DNA of 64,000 nucleotides from Oceanobacillus chungangensis (GTDB taxonomy: Bacteria > Bacillota > Bacilli > Bacillales > Amphibacillaceae): positions 25,812-89,811 of the forward strand of contig NZ_PIOD01000007.1 in the NCBI RefSeq assembly GCF_003369565.1, in the 5' to 3' direction. The notes under the pieces were generated by a model. It had not been told where the DNA came from. It saw only the letters and a program-made list of their open reading frames with translations, and did not search any database. Each line of letters opens with the position of its first letter. The first letter of the stretch is position 1. Below are positions 26,986-35,352 of this stretch, piece after piece. The translations under genes were made by a program, and so were the position numbers.

Positions 26986-27879
26986 TTAATATCCTACTGC
27001 TTTCTTTGTTTCGTATGCTGCCATCACACGGTAAAGCGATTCGCGCTGTGCATCTGTTAAAGGGACGAGCGGCAAACGAACACAGCCAACCTCAACGCCA
27101 ATTCGATTCAAGCCAGCTTTTACTGGAGTTGGATTTGGTGCTGCAAAAAGCTCATTCATTATCGGTAATAGATGACGATGAAGCGCTGCTGCATTTACCA
27201 CATCACCTTGTTTGAAAAGCTGGACCATTTCCTGCATCTCATTGCCTATAATATGAGATGCGACCGATATTACCCCTGTTCCACCAATTGCTAATGTTGG
27301 TAATGTCAAGCTATCATCACCGGTATATACACTAAAATTACTTTTAGCTTTACTAATAATTTCAGCTACTTGATCTAAATCACCACTTGCTTCCTTTACA
27401 GAAACAATGTTTTCTATTCTTGATAGTCGAATGATTGTTTCTGCCTCCATATTCACAACACTTCGTCCTGGAATATTATAAAGCATTACAGGTAGTGATG
27501 TTGCCGCAGCAATCGTACGAAAATGTTGAAACATTCCTTCTTGAGAAGGTTTATTATAATATGGTACAACGAGCATAATACCGTCAACGCCTGCCGCTTC
27601 AGCCTCTTTCGTCAATTCGACAGATTCCTTCGTATTGTTTGTTCCAGTTCCTGCAATAACAGGCACTCTTCCGTTTACCGTTTCTACGACTAATTTAAGT
27701 AATGCAAGTTTTTCATTATGTGAAAGTGTTGGTGATTCACCTGTTGTCCCTGCGACCACTAGACCATCTGAACCATTTGCTATTAAATGATTGACTAAAC
27801 CTTTCGTTGCCTCAAAATCAACCTCACCATGCTGATCAAATGGAGTTACCATTGCTGTTAATACATTACCAAAATTCAT
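26986..27879 (-). CDS. dapA: 4-hydroxy-tetrahydrodipicolinate synthase
   Basis: First enzyme of the lysine/diaminopimelate branch, condensing aspartate semialdehyde with pyruvate; 297 residues. The Schiff-base lysine is in IVSVKEASGD, the catalytic tyrosine in VMLYNIPGRSV, and the GTTGESPTLSHNEK and PYYNKPSQEGMFQHF motifs are conserved. It supplies peptidoglycan, lysine and, in sporulation, dipicolinate. A lysine riboswitch lies directly upstream, so this monocistronic gene should be shut off by lysine. Confidence 0.96.
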   Translation of the reverse strand: MNFGNVLTAMVTPFDQHGEVDFEATKGLVNHLIANGSDGLVVAGTTGESPTLSHNEKLALLKLVVETVNGRVPVIAGTGTNNTKESVELTKEAEAAGVDGIMLVVPYYNKPSQEGMFQHFRTIAAATSLPVMLYNIPGRSVVNMEAETIIRLSRIENIVSVKEASGDLDQVAEIISKAKSNFSVYTGDDSLTLPTLAIGGTGVISVASHIIGNEMQEMVQLFKQGDVVNAAALHRHLLPIMNELFAAPNPTPVKAGLNRIGVEVGCVRLPLVPLTDAQRESLYRVMAAYETKKAVGY

Positions 27880-27924
27880 TTACTTCACACCCTATTCATT
27901 ATTTTTCCCTTAGGTGTGGAGGAC

Positions 27925-28168
27925 CAAAAAAGCAGCAACGAGAGAGTCCGCTGCTGCTTTATAGAACATAGATATAAGTTCTAAGCACGATAGCCCCCCA
28001 TATAGTACTGTTCCCTATATGACAGTTCTGCATTTATTCAATCGCAGACCCAGCTTCAGGATAATGAGTATCCTTCTACTTCGGCAGATTACCCTTTCCC
28101 TATGTGTCATAAGAGCTCATTCTCTTCCACATAAGTACTGATGAATTCTGCACCTCTATCCTTACTTT
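27925..28168 (-). promoter_or_regulatory. Lysine riboswitch (L-box) with terminator
   Basis: On the minus strand the aptamer (about 28166 to 27981) shows AAGGATAGAGGTGC, GAAGAG, AGGGAAAGG, TCTGCCGAAG, GCTGGGTCTGC and GGGGGGCTATCGTGC, in the L-box order; the first and last segments pair as P1. Downstream, AGCAGCAACG / CGCTGCTGCT forms a strong hairpin (27931-27958) with a T-tail, the terminator. It controls dapA. Confidence 0.95.
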
Positions 28169-28365
28169 AAAAAAGAGGTGATTCAAAAAGACTAGGAAAT
28201 TTTATCCTCCTTTTGAACACACTTAAAAGTATCTAAAATAAGAAGTATTTAACTATTAAATCAACTGTATCAAAGAAATTTATAAAAGACAAGCATTATA
28301 TCGAGAATTCAACTTTTGATGTATAATAGGGATAAATAAGAAAAAACATCCTATTTGGAGGTACT

Positions 28366-28818
28366 ATGCTTACATTTGATGAGAAACTAGAGATAATAGA
28401 ATCTTTCCCTGAATTACAACGAAAGGATGTTTCCTTAGGTCGGGTTAATTTCCATTACGAAGAAAGTATTTTTGATAAGAAAATCGTTGTCTACCATTTA
28501 CACCCAAACGGAAATGGATTTGTTTATGCAGAGAATATTGAAGGTAATTATCCAATCCAACCGAATGGGATGGTAAACATTCGAGAATTTGATGAACAAG
28601 CGCTTCGGGAGATAATCCAACATTCTATCAACTCGCTCACAGAACCCGAGCCAATCGAAGAAACATGGATCAATGCGGATAAACAGATCCTGAAAGTATA
28701 TTACGATTTCGACGTATGTAATATTTATGCTGGAGAACAGCTGGACGGAACCTACGCAACCTATAATGGTGCGGTGGACTACCTCCAGCAAGAGGGTTTT
28801 AAACGTTTAGAGGATTAA
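28366..28818 (+). CDS. Uncharacterised protein
   Basis: 150 residues, acidic, soluble, no signal peptide or membrane segment. Begins MLTFDEKLEIIESFPELQ and contains VVYHLHPNGNGFVYAENI and VYYDFDVCNIYAGEQLDGTY. I do not recognise the family; the even composition and the strong TTGGAGG ribosome-binding sequence indicate a real gene. A TATAAT at 28323-28328 could be its -10. It is followed by its own terminator. Confidence 0.8.
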   Translation: MLTFDEKLEIIESFPELQRKDVSLGRVNFHYEESIFDKKIVVYHLHPNGNGFVYAENIEGNYPIQPNGMVNIREFDEQALREIIQHSINSLTEPEPIEETWINADKQILKVYYDFDVCNIYAGEQLDGTYATYNGAVDYLQQEGFKRLED

Positions 28819-28840
28819 GTACGGAAATAATTTTTCGAAA

Positions 28841-28872
28841 GTGAACCCGATCTGTGATTTGGTTCATTTTTT
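28841..28872 (+). terminator. Terminator after the 150-aa gene
   Basis: GTGAACC / GGTTCAT with an inner GATC-TGT-GATT stem and a following run of T residues. The loop-side motif ATCTGTGATTT recurs in a similar hairpin at about 20370-20396. Confidence 0.8.
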
Positions 28873-28899
28873 GATATTGATAGATAAGATAATATAACG

Positions 28900-28938
28900 A
28901 CTTTCATACTACCTCAGTTCAGCTCAGGCTGTCACCCA
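28900..28938 (+). repeat. Palindromic repeat family, copy G (truncated)
   Basis: CTTTCATACTACCTCAGTTC followed by AGCTCAGGCTGTCACC aligns base for base with the first half of the family consensus; the second half is missing. Confidence 0.6.
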
Positions 28939-28994
28939 GATGCATGTCTAAACTTAAGTTTTCTAATCTAAATTATGAAAGAAGGAATCGGCCG

Positions 28995-29387
28995 ATGCAA
29001 AAACTTCTTTATGAACCAACATGGGACAGAGCTTTGTCCGACAAAGATCGTACATTGATTAATCGCGTCTTTTTAGAAACAAAAGCGTCCACAAACAACA
29101 AGATTGAATTTAGCAGAATTCGGGAAGCATTTAATCATAAAGGTGAACTATTAGTAATGGTGCTTATCCATAATTCTACAAATGCGGAATTTGTATTTAA
29201 AGAGGTAATGCTTCAATACGTTGAAAACGGTGAAGTGATTGCCGCAAATGTCTTTACACTTCCCTACCTAAAAACTGAACCAGGAACTAGTATGCCGTGG
29301 ACATTTATTTTTCCAGTTGAATCAATAATAAACAAACCTACATTGGACAATAGTCAATTAGAATTTGTTAATCTTGTTTCCGAATAA
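28995..29387 (+). CDS. Single SLAP-domain protein
   Basis: About 130 residues forming one SLAP-type domain, recognisable by QKLLYEPTWDRALSDKD, the central LVMVLIHNSTN and TLPYLKTEPGTSMPWTFIFP. In other Bacilli such domains occur in proteins tied to the accessory Sec/S-layer assembly system. No signal peptide or membrane anchor is present and no secA2 is nearby, so the role is open. The frame is open from 28944, but GAAGGAAT supports the ATG at 28995. Confidence 0.8.
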   Translation: MQKLLYEPTWDRALSDKDRTLINRVFLETKASTNNKIEFSRIREAFNHKGELLVMVLIHNSTNAEFVFKEVMLQYVENGEVIAANVFTLPYLKTEPGTSMPWTFIFPVESIINKPTLDNSQLEFVNLVSE

Positions 29388-29459
29388 GTTCGTCCAGACT
29401 GATAATATTTTACTTTTGACACAAACTATCCACGTAGAATCTTTGCAGGAGGTATTAAC

Positions 29460-29633
29460 ATGGACAGGGATGTCAAAAGAAAGAAGTCAAAACCAACGGA
29501 TACTAATGGATTTAAGCATGAATTTTCAGAAGAATTTGTGGATGTTTATGAGAAAGAAGCTTCCATTAGAAGCAAAAACCCCGAAAAATTTGGTCGTGGA
29601 ATTAATTCAACACCAACGATGCGGAACGGTTAA
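29460..29633 (+). CDS. 57-aa basic small protein
   Basis: A strong GCAGGAGG precedes an ATG at 29460 that opens 57 residues ending at the TAA at 29631-29633. The N-terminus is lysine-rich (MDRDVKRKKSKPTD), the middle acidic (EFSEEFVDVYEKEAS), and the end reads FGRGINSTPTMRNG. It is soluble with no cysteine or membrane segment, and no family is recognised. The spacing, ribosome-binding site and downstream terminator make it more credible than the overlapping longer frame 29365-29649. Confidence 0.7.
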   Translation: MDRDVKRKKSKPTDTNGFKHEFSEEFVDVYEKEASIRSKNPEKFGRGINSTPTMRNG

Positions 29634-29645
29634 CTATATCATGTT

Positions 29646-29680
29646 ATAAAAAAGAGCTAACTCCAATCATTGGAGTTAGC
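29646..29680. terminator. Terminator between convergent genes (tetR-like and small gene)
   Basis: A perfect stem (GCTAACTCCAAT / ATTGGAGTTAGC, 29656-29680). On the minus strand it is followed by six T residues (29648-29653), serving the tetR-like gene; it may also serve the 57-aa gene. Confidence 0.85.
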
Positions 29681-29706
29681 CCGCTTATTTCAATGGAAGC
29701 TTGGCA

Positions 29707-30588
29707 TTAAGCTAGGTGGACTTCGATGAGCTTTTTTAGCGGCTCGATTTCATCTTTCTCAAACAGTCCATCAGCTGTTTCCAATGAGAGAAGTGCACTG
29801 TCAATCAAAAATTTTCGAGGACTCATTGAATGCTGGAATTCATCCAAAATAAAATCAAGCAATTCAATATATTGCATCTGTCCCTCCAAGTTACTTAAAT
29901 CGCTTTTTAACGACAACACGGTGTTATAAAGTTTCTCCTGAAAATCTTGCATCTTATTTTCATTTTCAGCTATCCAATTTTTAATAATATCGGGATGAAG
30001 TAATTGTTCCTCAGATTCTGCAATCTCATGAACCATCTTTCGAATCCGCTCAACACAATAGCGAACAACGTAATCCATATCTGACTGGGGTCCATATATC
30101 CTGTTGTAATACCGGATATTATAGTGCAATATACCAGCAAACATGACAGCACAGTCCAATAAATAAGGTTTCTTATCTTCGCCAAAAAGGTCAATAAATC
30201 GATGGTATAGCCATGTACTCTCGTTCATTTGCCATGCATTTACTAATTGTTTTAAATCCTTATCTTTCGAAAAGAATACTTCTTCATAAAGTCGAACTAA
30301 CTTATTCACTTGATTCAATTTCATTTGCAATTCAATTTGTTTGATAAATATTTCAATATTAGAAGGATCTTCACCAATCAATAATTCATTCCGATTCGTT
30401 TCAACTTCTTTAAGAATCATTTTGAAAAGAGTAGTGAATAACTCGTTTTTTGACGAAAAATATTTATAAAAGGTACCCTTCGCAATTCCACTAACATCAA
30501 GAATATCTTGAATTGATGTAGACTGGAAACCTTTTTCAATAAACAATTGGTGTGCTACTTTAACAACATTCTTTTTTTTATCGTTCAT
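29707..30588 (-). CDS. TetR/AcrR-family regulator
   Basis: 293 residues from the ATG at 30588 (AAAGGTGATGGA upstream; the frame is open to 30618). The N-terminal helix-turn-helix is clear: KGFQSTSIQDILDVSGIAKG followed by TFYKYFSSKNELF. The long C-terminal ligand domain is larger than in a typical 190-residue TetR protein. It is divergent from an MFS drug exporter with a perfect palindrome between them, the usual arrangement for a local efflux repressor. Confidence 0.9.
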   Translation of the reverse strand: MNDKKKNVVKVAHQLFIEKGFQSTSIQDILDVSGIAKGTFYKYFSSKNELFTTLFKMILKEVETNRNELLIGEDPSNIEIFIKQIELQMKLNQVNKLVRLYEEVFFSKDKDLKQLVNAWQMNESTWLYHRFIDLFGEDKKPYLLDCAVMFAGILHYNIRYYNRIYGPQSDMDYVVRYCVERIRKMVHEIAESEEQLLHPDIIKNWIAENENKMQDFQEKLYNTVLSLKSDLSNLEGQMQYIELLDFILDEFQHSMSPRKFLIDSALLSLETADGLFEKDEIEPLKKLIEVHLA

Positions 30589-30661
30589 TCCATCACCTTT
30601 AATTAAAATTAAACACATATTTTAAAACAATCCTACAATATAAAAACAATTTATTCAAATG

Positions 30662-30678
30662 ACATATTACTAATATGT
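30662..30678. promoter_or_regulatory. Candidate TetR operator
   Basis: ACATATTA-C-TAATATGT is an exact 17-bp palindrome in the tetR/MFS intergenic region, about 75 bp upstream of the tetR-like start and 120 bp before the MFS promoter -10. Confidence 0.55.
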
Positions 30679-30796
30679 TCGTTACTTTTTTATAAACTGC
30701 GAGCTAGGTGCAACATTGATTTCCGCACTAGACAGTCGCATTCTGCCCCACCTAGGGCAGCATAAATATTTTAATACAAATAATAAGCGATTGTTA

Positions 30797-30825
30797 TTGA
30801 AATGAATGGACGAATGTTATATGAT
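30797..30825 (+). promoter_or_regulatory. Sigma-A promoter of the MFS exporter
   Basis: TTGAAA (30797-30802), a 17-bp spacer, then TATGAT (30820-30825). The exporter ATG is about 70 bp downstream. Confidence 0.6.
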
Positions 30826-30896
30826 ATTCCTTGTCTGTAATGAGCGTATATTATTATGAACTAGCAGTCTATAAATATATAAAGGAGATAGAACGT

Positions 30897-32372
30897 ATGA
30901 ATCAGTCTATTGATAATAATCGTCCACCCTATTTAATACTTTCAATTCTGATGATAGGAGCATTTATTTCATTTTTAAATAGTACGTTTTTAAATGTTGC
31001 TCTCCCATCAATTATGAAAGAGTTAGATGTGGACACAGCTACTGTACAGTGGCTCAGTACAAGTTATATGCTTATAAATGGTATCTTAATACCGACAACC
31101 GCATTTCTAATTCAAAAATTCTCTGTTCGCCGATTATTCCTAGTAGCTATGTCGCTATTCACTGCTGGAACAATCATTGCAGGTTTTGCGGGCTATTTTC
31201 CTATCTTATTAGCAGGTCGAATGGTGCAAGCCTCTGGGTCAGCTATTATGATGCCACTCCTAATGAATGTTATGCTCGTTAGCTTTCCAGTAGCAAAAAG
31301 AGGCAGTGCGATGGGAATCTTCGGGTTAATTTTAATGTTTGCTCCGGCAATTGGACCAACATTATCTGGCTGGATAGTCGAACATTACGACTGGAGAATG
31401 CTATTCCACTTTATTGCACCAATTGCATTGATTATTCTAACTATTGGCTTCTTCTTGCTAAAAGATAAAAAAGATAAGGTTGCAATGAAATTGGATTTAT
31501 TCTCTGTAGTATTATCGACAATTGGATTTGGTGGTTTACTTTATGGATTTAGCTCCGCCGGTACAAAGGGTTGGAGTAGTCCAGTAGTTTATGGAACGAT
31601 TATTATAGGTGCTCTTTCATTAGTCTGGTTCATTCTACGCCAATCTAAATTGGAAGTTCCAATGTTAAATTTCAGTGTCTTTAAATATCCGATGTTCAGT
31701 TTAGCATCCATTATTACTGTTGTTCTGAATATGGCGCTGTTCTCTGGATTTCTTCTAATCCCAATCTATGCACAAACAATTTTAGGTATATCACCGATGG
31801 AAACAGGGTTAATGATGCTACCAGGGGCACTCCTTAATGCCTTCATGTCTCCAGTTACAGGGAAATTATTTGATAAATTTGGTGGTCGTGGTTTAGCGAT
31901 TTTAGGTTTAGCTGTAGTAGCTGCGACAACTTTTTCTTTCAGTCATTTATCGTTTGACACGAGCTACACAACCTTGATGATTTTACACGCTGCAAGAATG
32001 TTTGGTATGTCAATGGTAATGATGCCAGTCTCAACTAATGGATTAAACCAATTACCACCACAGTTTTATCCACATGGTACAGCCATGAATAATACACTGA
32101 ACCAAGTATCAGGTGCAATCGGAACTGCATTGTTAATTACGATTATGTCGACTCGTGAATCAAGCATTGCTGGTCAATTAACTGCAGAGGTTGCTGGTCA
32201 ACCAACAGCAGAAATGCAGCAACAAATTATGTTAGAGTCAATGCTAGGCGGTATTAATTTTGCTTTCCTTGTTTCTACTTTTATTGTCATCGTTGCACTT
32301 ATCCTCGCTTTCTTTATTAAGCGATCAACACCTGCAATTGTAACTGATCCAAGAAATAACAGACCAGAATAA
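30897..32372 (+). CDS. MFS multidrug exporter, DHA2 type (LmrB/MDR-like)
   Basis: Drug:H+ antiporter, 491 residues from the ATG at 30897 (AAAGGAG upstream), large enough for 14 membrane segments. Motifs include FLNSTFLNVALPSIMKEL, WLSTSYMLINGILIP, GRMVQASGSAIMMPLL, and motif C in FAPAIGPTLSGWIVEHYDWR. Divergent TetR-like gene and palindrome suggest substrate-inducible expression. The drug range cannot be predicted. Confidence 0.9.
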   Translation: MNQSIDNNRPPYLILSILMIGAFISFLNSTFLNVALPSIMKELDVDTATVQWLSTSYMLINGILIPTTAFLIQKFSVRRLFLVAMSLFTAGTIIAGFAGYFPILLAGRMVQASGSAIMMPLLMNVMLVSFPVAKRGSAMGIFGLILMFAPAIGPTLSGWIVEHYDWRMLFHFIAPIALIILTIGFFLLKDKKDKVAMKLDLFSVVLSTIGFGGLLYGFSSAGTKGWSSPVVYGTIIIGALSLVWFILRQSKLEVPMLNFSVFKYPMFSLASIITVVLNMALFSGFLLIPIYAQTILGISPMETGLMMLPGALLNAFMSPVTGKLFDKFGGRGLAILGLAVVAATTFSFSHLSFDTSYTTLMILHAARMFGMSMVMMPVSTNGLNQLPPQFYPHGTAMNNTLNQVSGAIGTALLITIMSTRESSIAGQLTAEVAGQPTAEMQQQIMLESMLGGINFAFLVSTFIVIVALILAFFIKRSTPAIVTDPRNNRPE

Positions 32373-32377
32373 GAAGC

Positions 32378-32418
32378 GAAGGCAACCTTCATTTTAAATG
32401 AGGTTGCCTTCTTTTTTT
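32378..32418 (+). terminator. Terminator after the MFS gene
   Basis: GAAGGCAACCT pairs with AGGTTGCCTTC around an ATTTTAAAT-containing loop, followed by seven or more T residues. Confidence 0.92.
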
Positions 32419-32606
32419 ACTTGTTAAACTACGATGTAAGTGCGATGTTGATTGCCACTGCGGATATACTTCTTCGTTAGAAAATCATTCTTTATTTTCG
32501 AGTAGTCTCCTGTCATTAGTTACAGTCAACAGCCGTAAGAGAGTGAAATTCCACTCCACCTTATATAAGAGGTGGATTACGATAGAAAACGCACAATGCC
32601 AGCGGA

Positions 32607-32712
32607 GAAAATACACGGAGACTCCTGCGGGAGGAAAGGCCTCGGTGAGACTGCGAAGTGCGAATGCACGAGGAGGCTCACCAGCCGCCCGCGGAAAGCG
32701 TAGTGTATTTTC
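32607..32712 (-). repeat. GC-rich 106-bp inverted-repeat element, copy 2
   Basis: Same length as copy 1 and in opposite orientation, with terminal arms GAAAATACAC / GTGTATTTTC. The second arm position is A-T here and G-C in copy 1, so pairing is kept. It sits between the convergent MFS and SDR genes. The open frame 32543-32908 across it is not a gene. Confidence 0.9.
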
Positions 32713-32793
32713 GGAGCGGCAGGAAGCAATACATCAGCCTAAGTTAGTTCATATCGAATACGTAATATTTTTAATCACCTGCAAAAGCACTTA

Positions 32794-33585
32794 TTATTTT
32801 TTATCTAATACACTACCGAATAATTTATCCGCTATTCTCGGAAATAAAAGGTATAGCACACTTCCAAGATTCATCCACCACGGTAAATTTAACTCTCGTT
32901 TAGGATGAATCATTAGTTTTACAATTCGATTGGCAACTTCTTCTGAGTGAAGCATGAATTTCTGGACGCTTTTAACATAATTTCCGGATTTATCGGCTCG
33001 GTCAAAAAAATTCGTTTCTATTGGTCCTGGATTGACTGCAGAAACAATGATACCCTTTTTCTTTAACTCCATTCTTATACTATTTGTAAAGCCCAGTACT
33101 GCATGTTTAGATGCTGCATAACCACTTGATTTAGGAGTTGCTAGTTTCCCTGCCTGGGAAGCTACATTTATTATCTGACCACTACTTTTCTTCACCATCT
33201 CTGGAAGAACAGCCTTTGCACATGCCATTAAACCTAGGACATTGACAGCAAACATATTCTCAATATCCCCTAAACTTGCCTCTTCAAAGGTGTCAAAGAT
33301 TCCAAACCCTGCATTGTTTAGTAGAATATCAATGCTGCCAACTTCTTGAAACATTTCTTCGAATACTGCTTTTACCTGCTCCAAGTCACTAACATCAAGC
33401 TGATAATAAAGACAATTTACTTCTGTTTGTTGATTTATTTGCTCTGCTATTTTCTTTAACTTCTCTCGTGATCGTGCCATTAAGATTGGTCTTGCACCCA
33501 ATTGTGCTACTTTAAGTGCAACCTGTTCACCGATACCTGAAGAAGCGCCGGTTATAACTATATTTTTATTCCGTAAGTTTCTCAT
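32794..33585 (-). CDS. Short-chain dehydrogenase/reductase
   Basis: Rossmann-fold NAD(P)-dependent oxidoreductase, 263 residues (YqjQ-like). The cofactor motif TGASSGIGE, the NNAG motif LLNNAGFGIF, catalytic Ser in IINVASQAG and Tyr-x-x-x-Lys in SGYAASKHA are all intact. A C-terminal hydrophobic segment (NLPWWMNLGSVLYLLFP) suggests membrane association, as in related acyl-chain reductases. GAGGTGG precedes the ATG. Substrate unknown. Confidence 0.9.
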   Translation of the reverse strand: MRNLRNKNIVITGASSGIGEQVALKVAQLGARPILMARSREKLKKIAEQINQQTEVNCLYYQLDVSDLEQVKAVFEEMFQEVGSIDILLNNAGFGIFDTFEEASLGDIENMFAVNVLGLMACAKAVLPEMVKKSSGQIINVASQAGKLATPKSSGYAASKHAVLGFTNSIRMELKKKGIIVSAVNPGPIETNFFDRADKSGNYVKSVQKFMLHSEEVANRIVKLMIHPKRELNLPWWMNLGSVLYLLFPRIADKLFGSVLDKK

Positions 33586-33714
33586 GTTCGTTCCACCTCG
33601 TGCTTATCGACTAGACTACTATTCATTCTATCTAGGTTCACGATAATAATCTAGAAACAAGCAGCTATTTCCTAAATTTTTAGCAGAACATGTTATTATT
33701 GCTTAAATTCCCGC

Positions 33715-35352
33715 TTATTCCCCCCGTAATTTTGAAATCGTCGTCGAAACAGAAATGGCTTCTTTTCCAGTTAGAATTTCGATAATGGTCACTTTGTCTC
33801 GCTTCAATGCTTGATTAAAAGCAATTTCAAATGATGCTGCTGTATCTACTTGATATGCTTCTGCTCCCATTGCGATTGCCATATCCTTAAATGAAATACT
33901 TCCTAAATCTGTTGCAATTACTTTCCCCGGATAATGCATTTCTTGATGCATTCGAATCGTTCCGTACATCTGGTTATTAAACACAAGGCAAATGATTGGT
34001 ATACGATAACGTATCGCAGTTTCTATTTCTTGAATCGTCATCATGAATCCTCCATCTCCTGAAAGAGAGACGACTGTTTTATTTGGAAATGCAAGTTTTG
34101 CTCCAATTGCTGCAGGCATACCATAGCCCATTGCACCAGATGTTGGACCTATATACGTATGTTTTTCGCAGAATGGATAAAAAGAATGAAGCCAACCAGC
34201 GAAATTTCCTGCATCATTCGTAAGTAATGCATCCTTTGGTAGTGAGTCACGGAGGATAGCTATGATTGATTTATTAATCACATTGTCTTCAGTGTTTACT
34301 AATTTACTTGTAGATTCATATGCCCGCCGCCTCGCTAATGTCCATGGTTGCCAGTTTACATCTCCTTCTATCTCTTGCAAGCATGCAAGTGCCTCTTTTA
34401 AATCCGCGACAATGCCAACGTCTGGTGCATATACTTTTCCTATAGTGTTATAATCGATATCAATATGGATTAAGTTTTTATCTGGCGTAATGATTGAATA
34501 ATCTTGTGTTGTGATTTCCGAAAGTCTTGTACCTAATGCTAGGATCAAATCCGCATCCTGCACCGTTTCTAGTACTTCCTTCTGTGTACCAAACCCTAAA
34601 TGCCCCATGTATAAATGATGATTATTTGGAAATACATCGTGCCTTCTAAACGCTGATAGTACTGGTAGGCTATGTTTTTCTGCAAAGCTTAGCAATCTTC
34701 CTTCTGCAGCTGCATACTTTACGCCACCACCAGCAATAATGATTGGCTTGCTTGCACGGAATAATAATTCCTCTACACTGGCTACTTCTCTCTCTGAAGG
34801 TGCTGGTCTTGGAACCACTGCCTTCGGTCCAAACTGCATATCCGCTTTAACTGGAAGAATATCTTCGGGCAGCGAGATAATTACTGGTCCCGGCCTGCCT
34901 GATTGTGCAATTCGAAATGCACGTCCGACTATCTCTGGAACACGCTGTGGATTAGTCACCTCCACCGCCCATTTTGCAATTGGTTGGAAATACTGTACTA
35001 AATCTACTTCTTGAAACCCTTCTCTCCCTTTAAAATCTTGGTTTACTTGACCAAGAAAGACAATCATTGGAGTAGAATCCTGAAATGCTGTATGGACAGC
35101 AATAGAGAGATTACTCGCTCCCACTCCCCTTGTTGCCAGAACAATTCCCGGCATCAGCTTAGCTTTCGCATAGCCCTCAGCCATAAAAGCTGCTCCACTT
35201 TCATGTCTCGCAGAAATAATCGCAATACTCGGTTCATCATAGAGCGCATCTAATAATGGCAAATAACTTTCACCTGGAACACAGAATACCTTTCGTATCC
35301 CCTCTCTTCTTAACATTTCAACAATCGCTTGTGCAGCTGTCATATGATTCAT
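33715..35352 (-). CDS. Thiamine-diphosphate enzyme, acetolactate synthase-like
   Basis: 545 residues with the three domains of the AHAS/POX/2-oxoacid decarboxylase family. The catalytic glutamate is in ARHESGAAFMAEGYAK and the ThDP motif runs from SGDGGFMMTIQEIETAIRYR to FNNQMYG. No regulatory subunit gene (ilvH) is nearby, and the gene overlaps the end of the aminotransferase gene (35349-35352), so it probably acts on the 2-oxo acid formed by that enzyme, as decarboxylase or carboligase. Substrate not determinable. AAGGAG precedes the ATG at 35352. Confidence 0.85.
   Translation of the reverse strand: MNHMTAAQAIVEMLRREGIRKVFCVPGESYLPLLDALYDEPSIAIISARHESGAAFMAEGYAKAKLMPGIVLATRGVGASNLSIAVHTAFQDSTPMIVFLGQVNQDFKGREGFQEVDLVQYFQPIAKWAVEVTNPQRVPEIVGRAFRIAQSGRPGPVIISLPEDILPVKADMQFGPKAVVPRPAPSEREVASVEELLFRASKPIIIAGGGVKYAAAEGRLLSFAEKHSLPVLSAFRRHDVFPNNHHLYMGHLGFGTQKEVLETVQDADLILALGTRLSEITTQDYSIITPDKNLIHIDIDYNTIGKVYAPDVGIVADLKEALACLQEIEGDVNWQPWTLARRRAYESTSKLVNTEDNVINKSIIAILRDSLPKDALLTNDAGNFAGWLHSFYPFCEKHTYIGPTSGAMGYGMPAAIGAKLAFPNKTVVSLSGDGGFMMTIQEIETAIRYRIPIICLVFNNQMYGTIRMHQEMHYPGKVIATDLGSISFKDMAIAMGAEAYQVDTAASFEIAFNQALKRDKVTIIEILTGKEAISVSTTISKLRGE

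Noticed and set aside
29365..29649. 94-codon plus-strand frame
   Set aside because: No ribosome-binding site; the 57-aa frame at 29460-29633 in the same place has a strong one.
32543..32908. Plus-strand 121-codon frame
   Set aside because: It spans repeat copy 2 and then runs antisense into the SDR gene.
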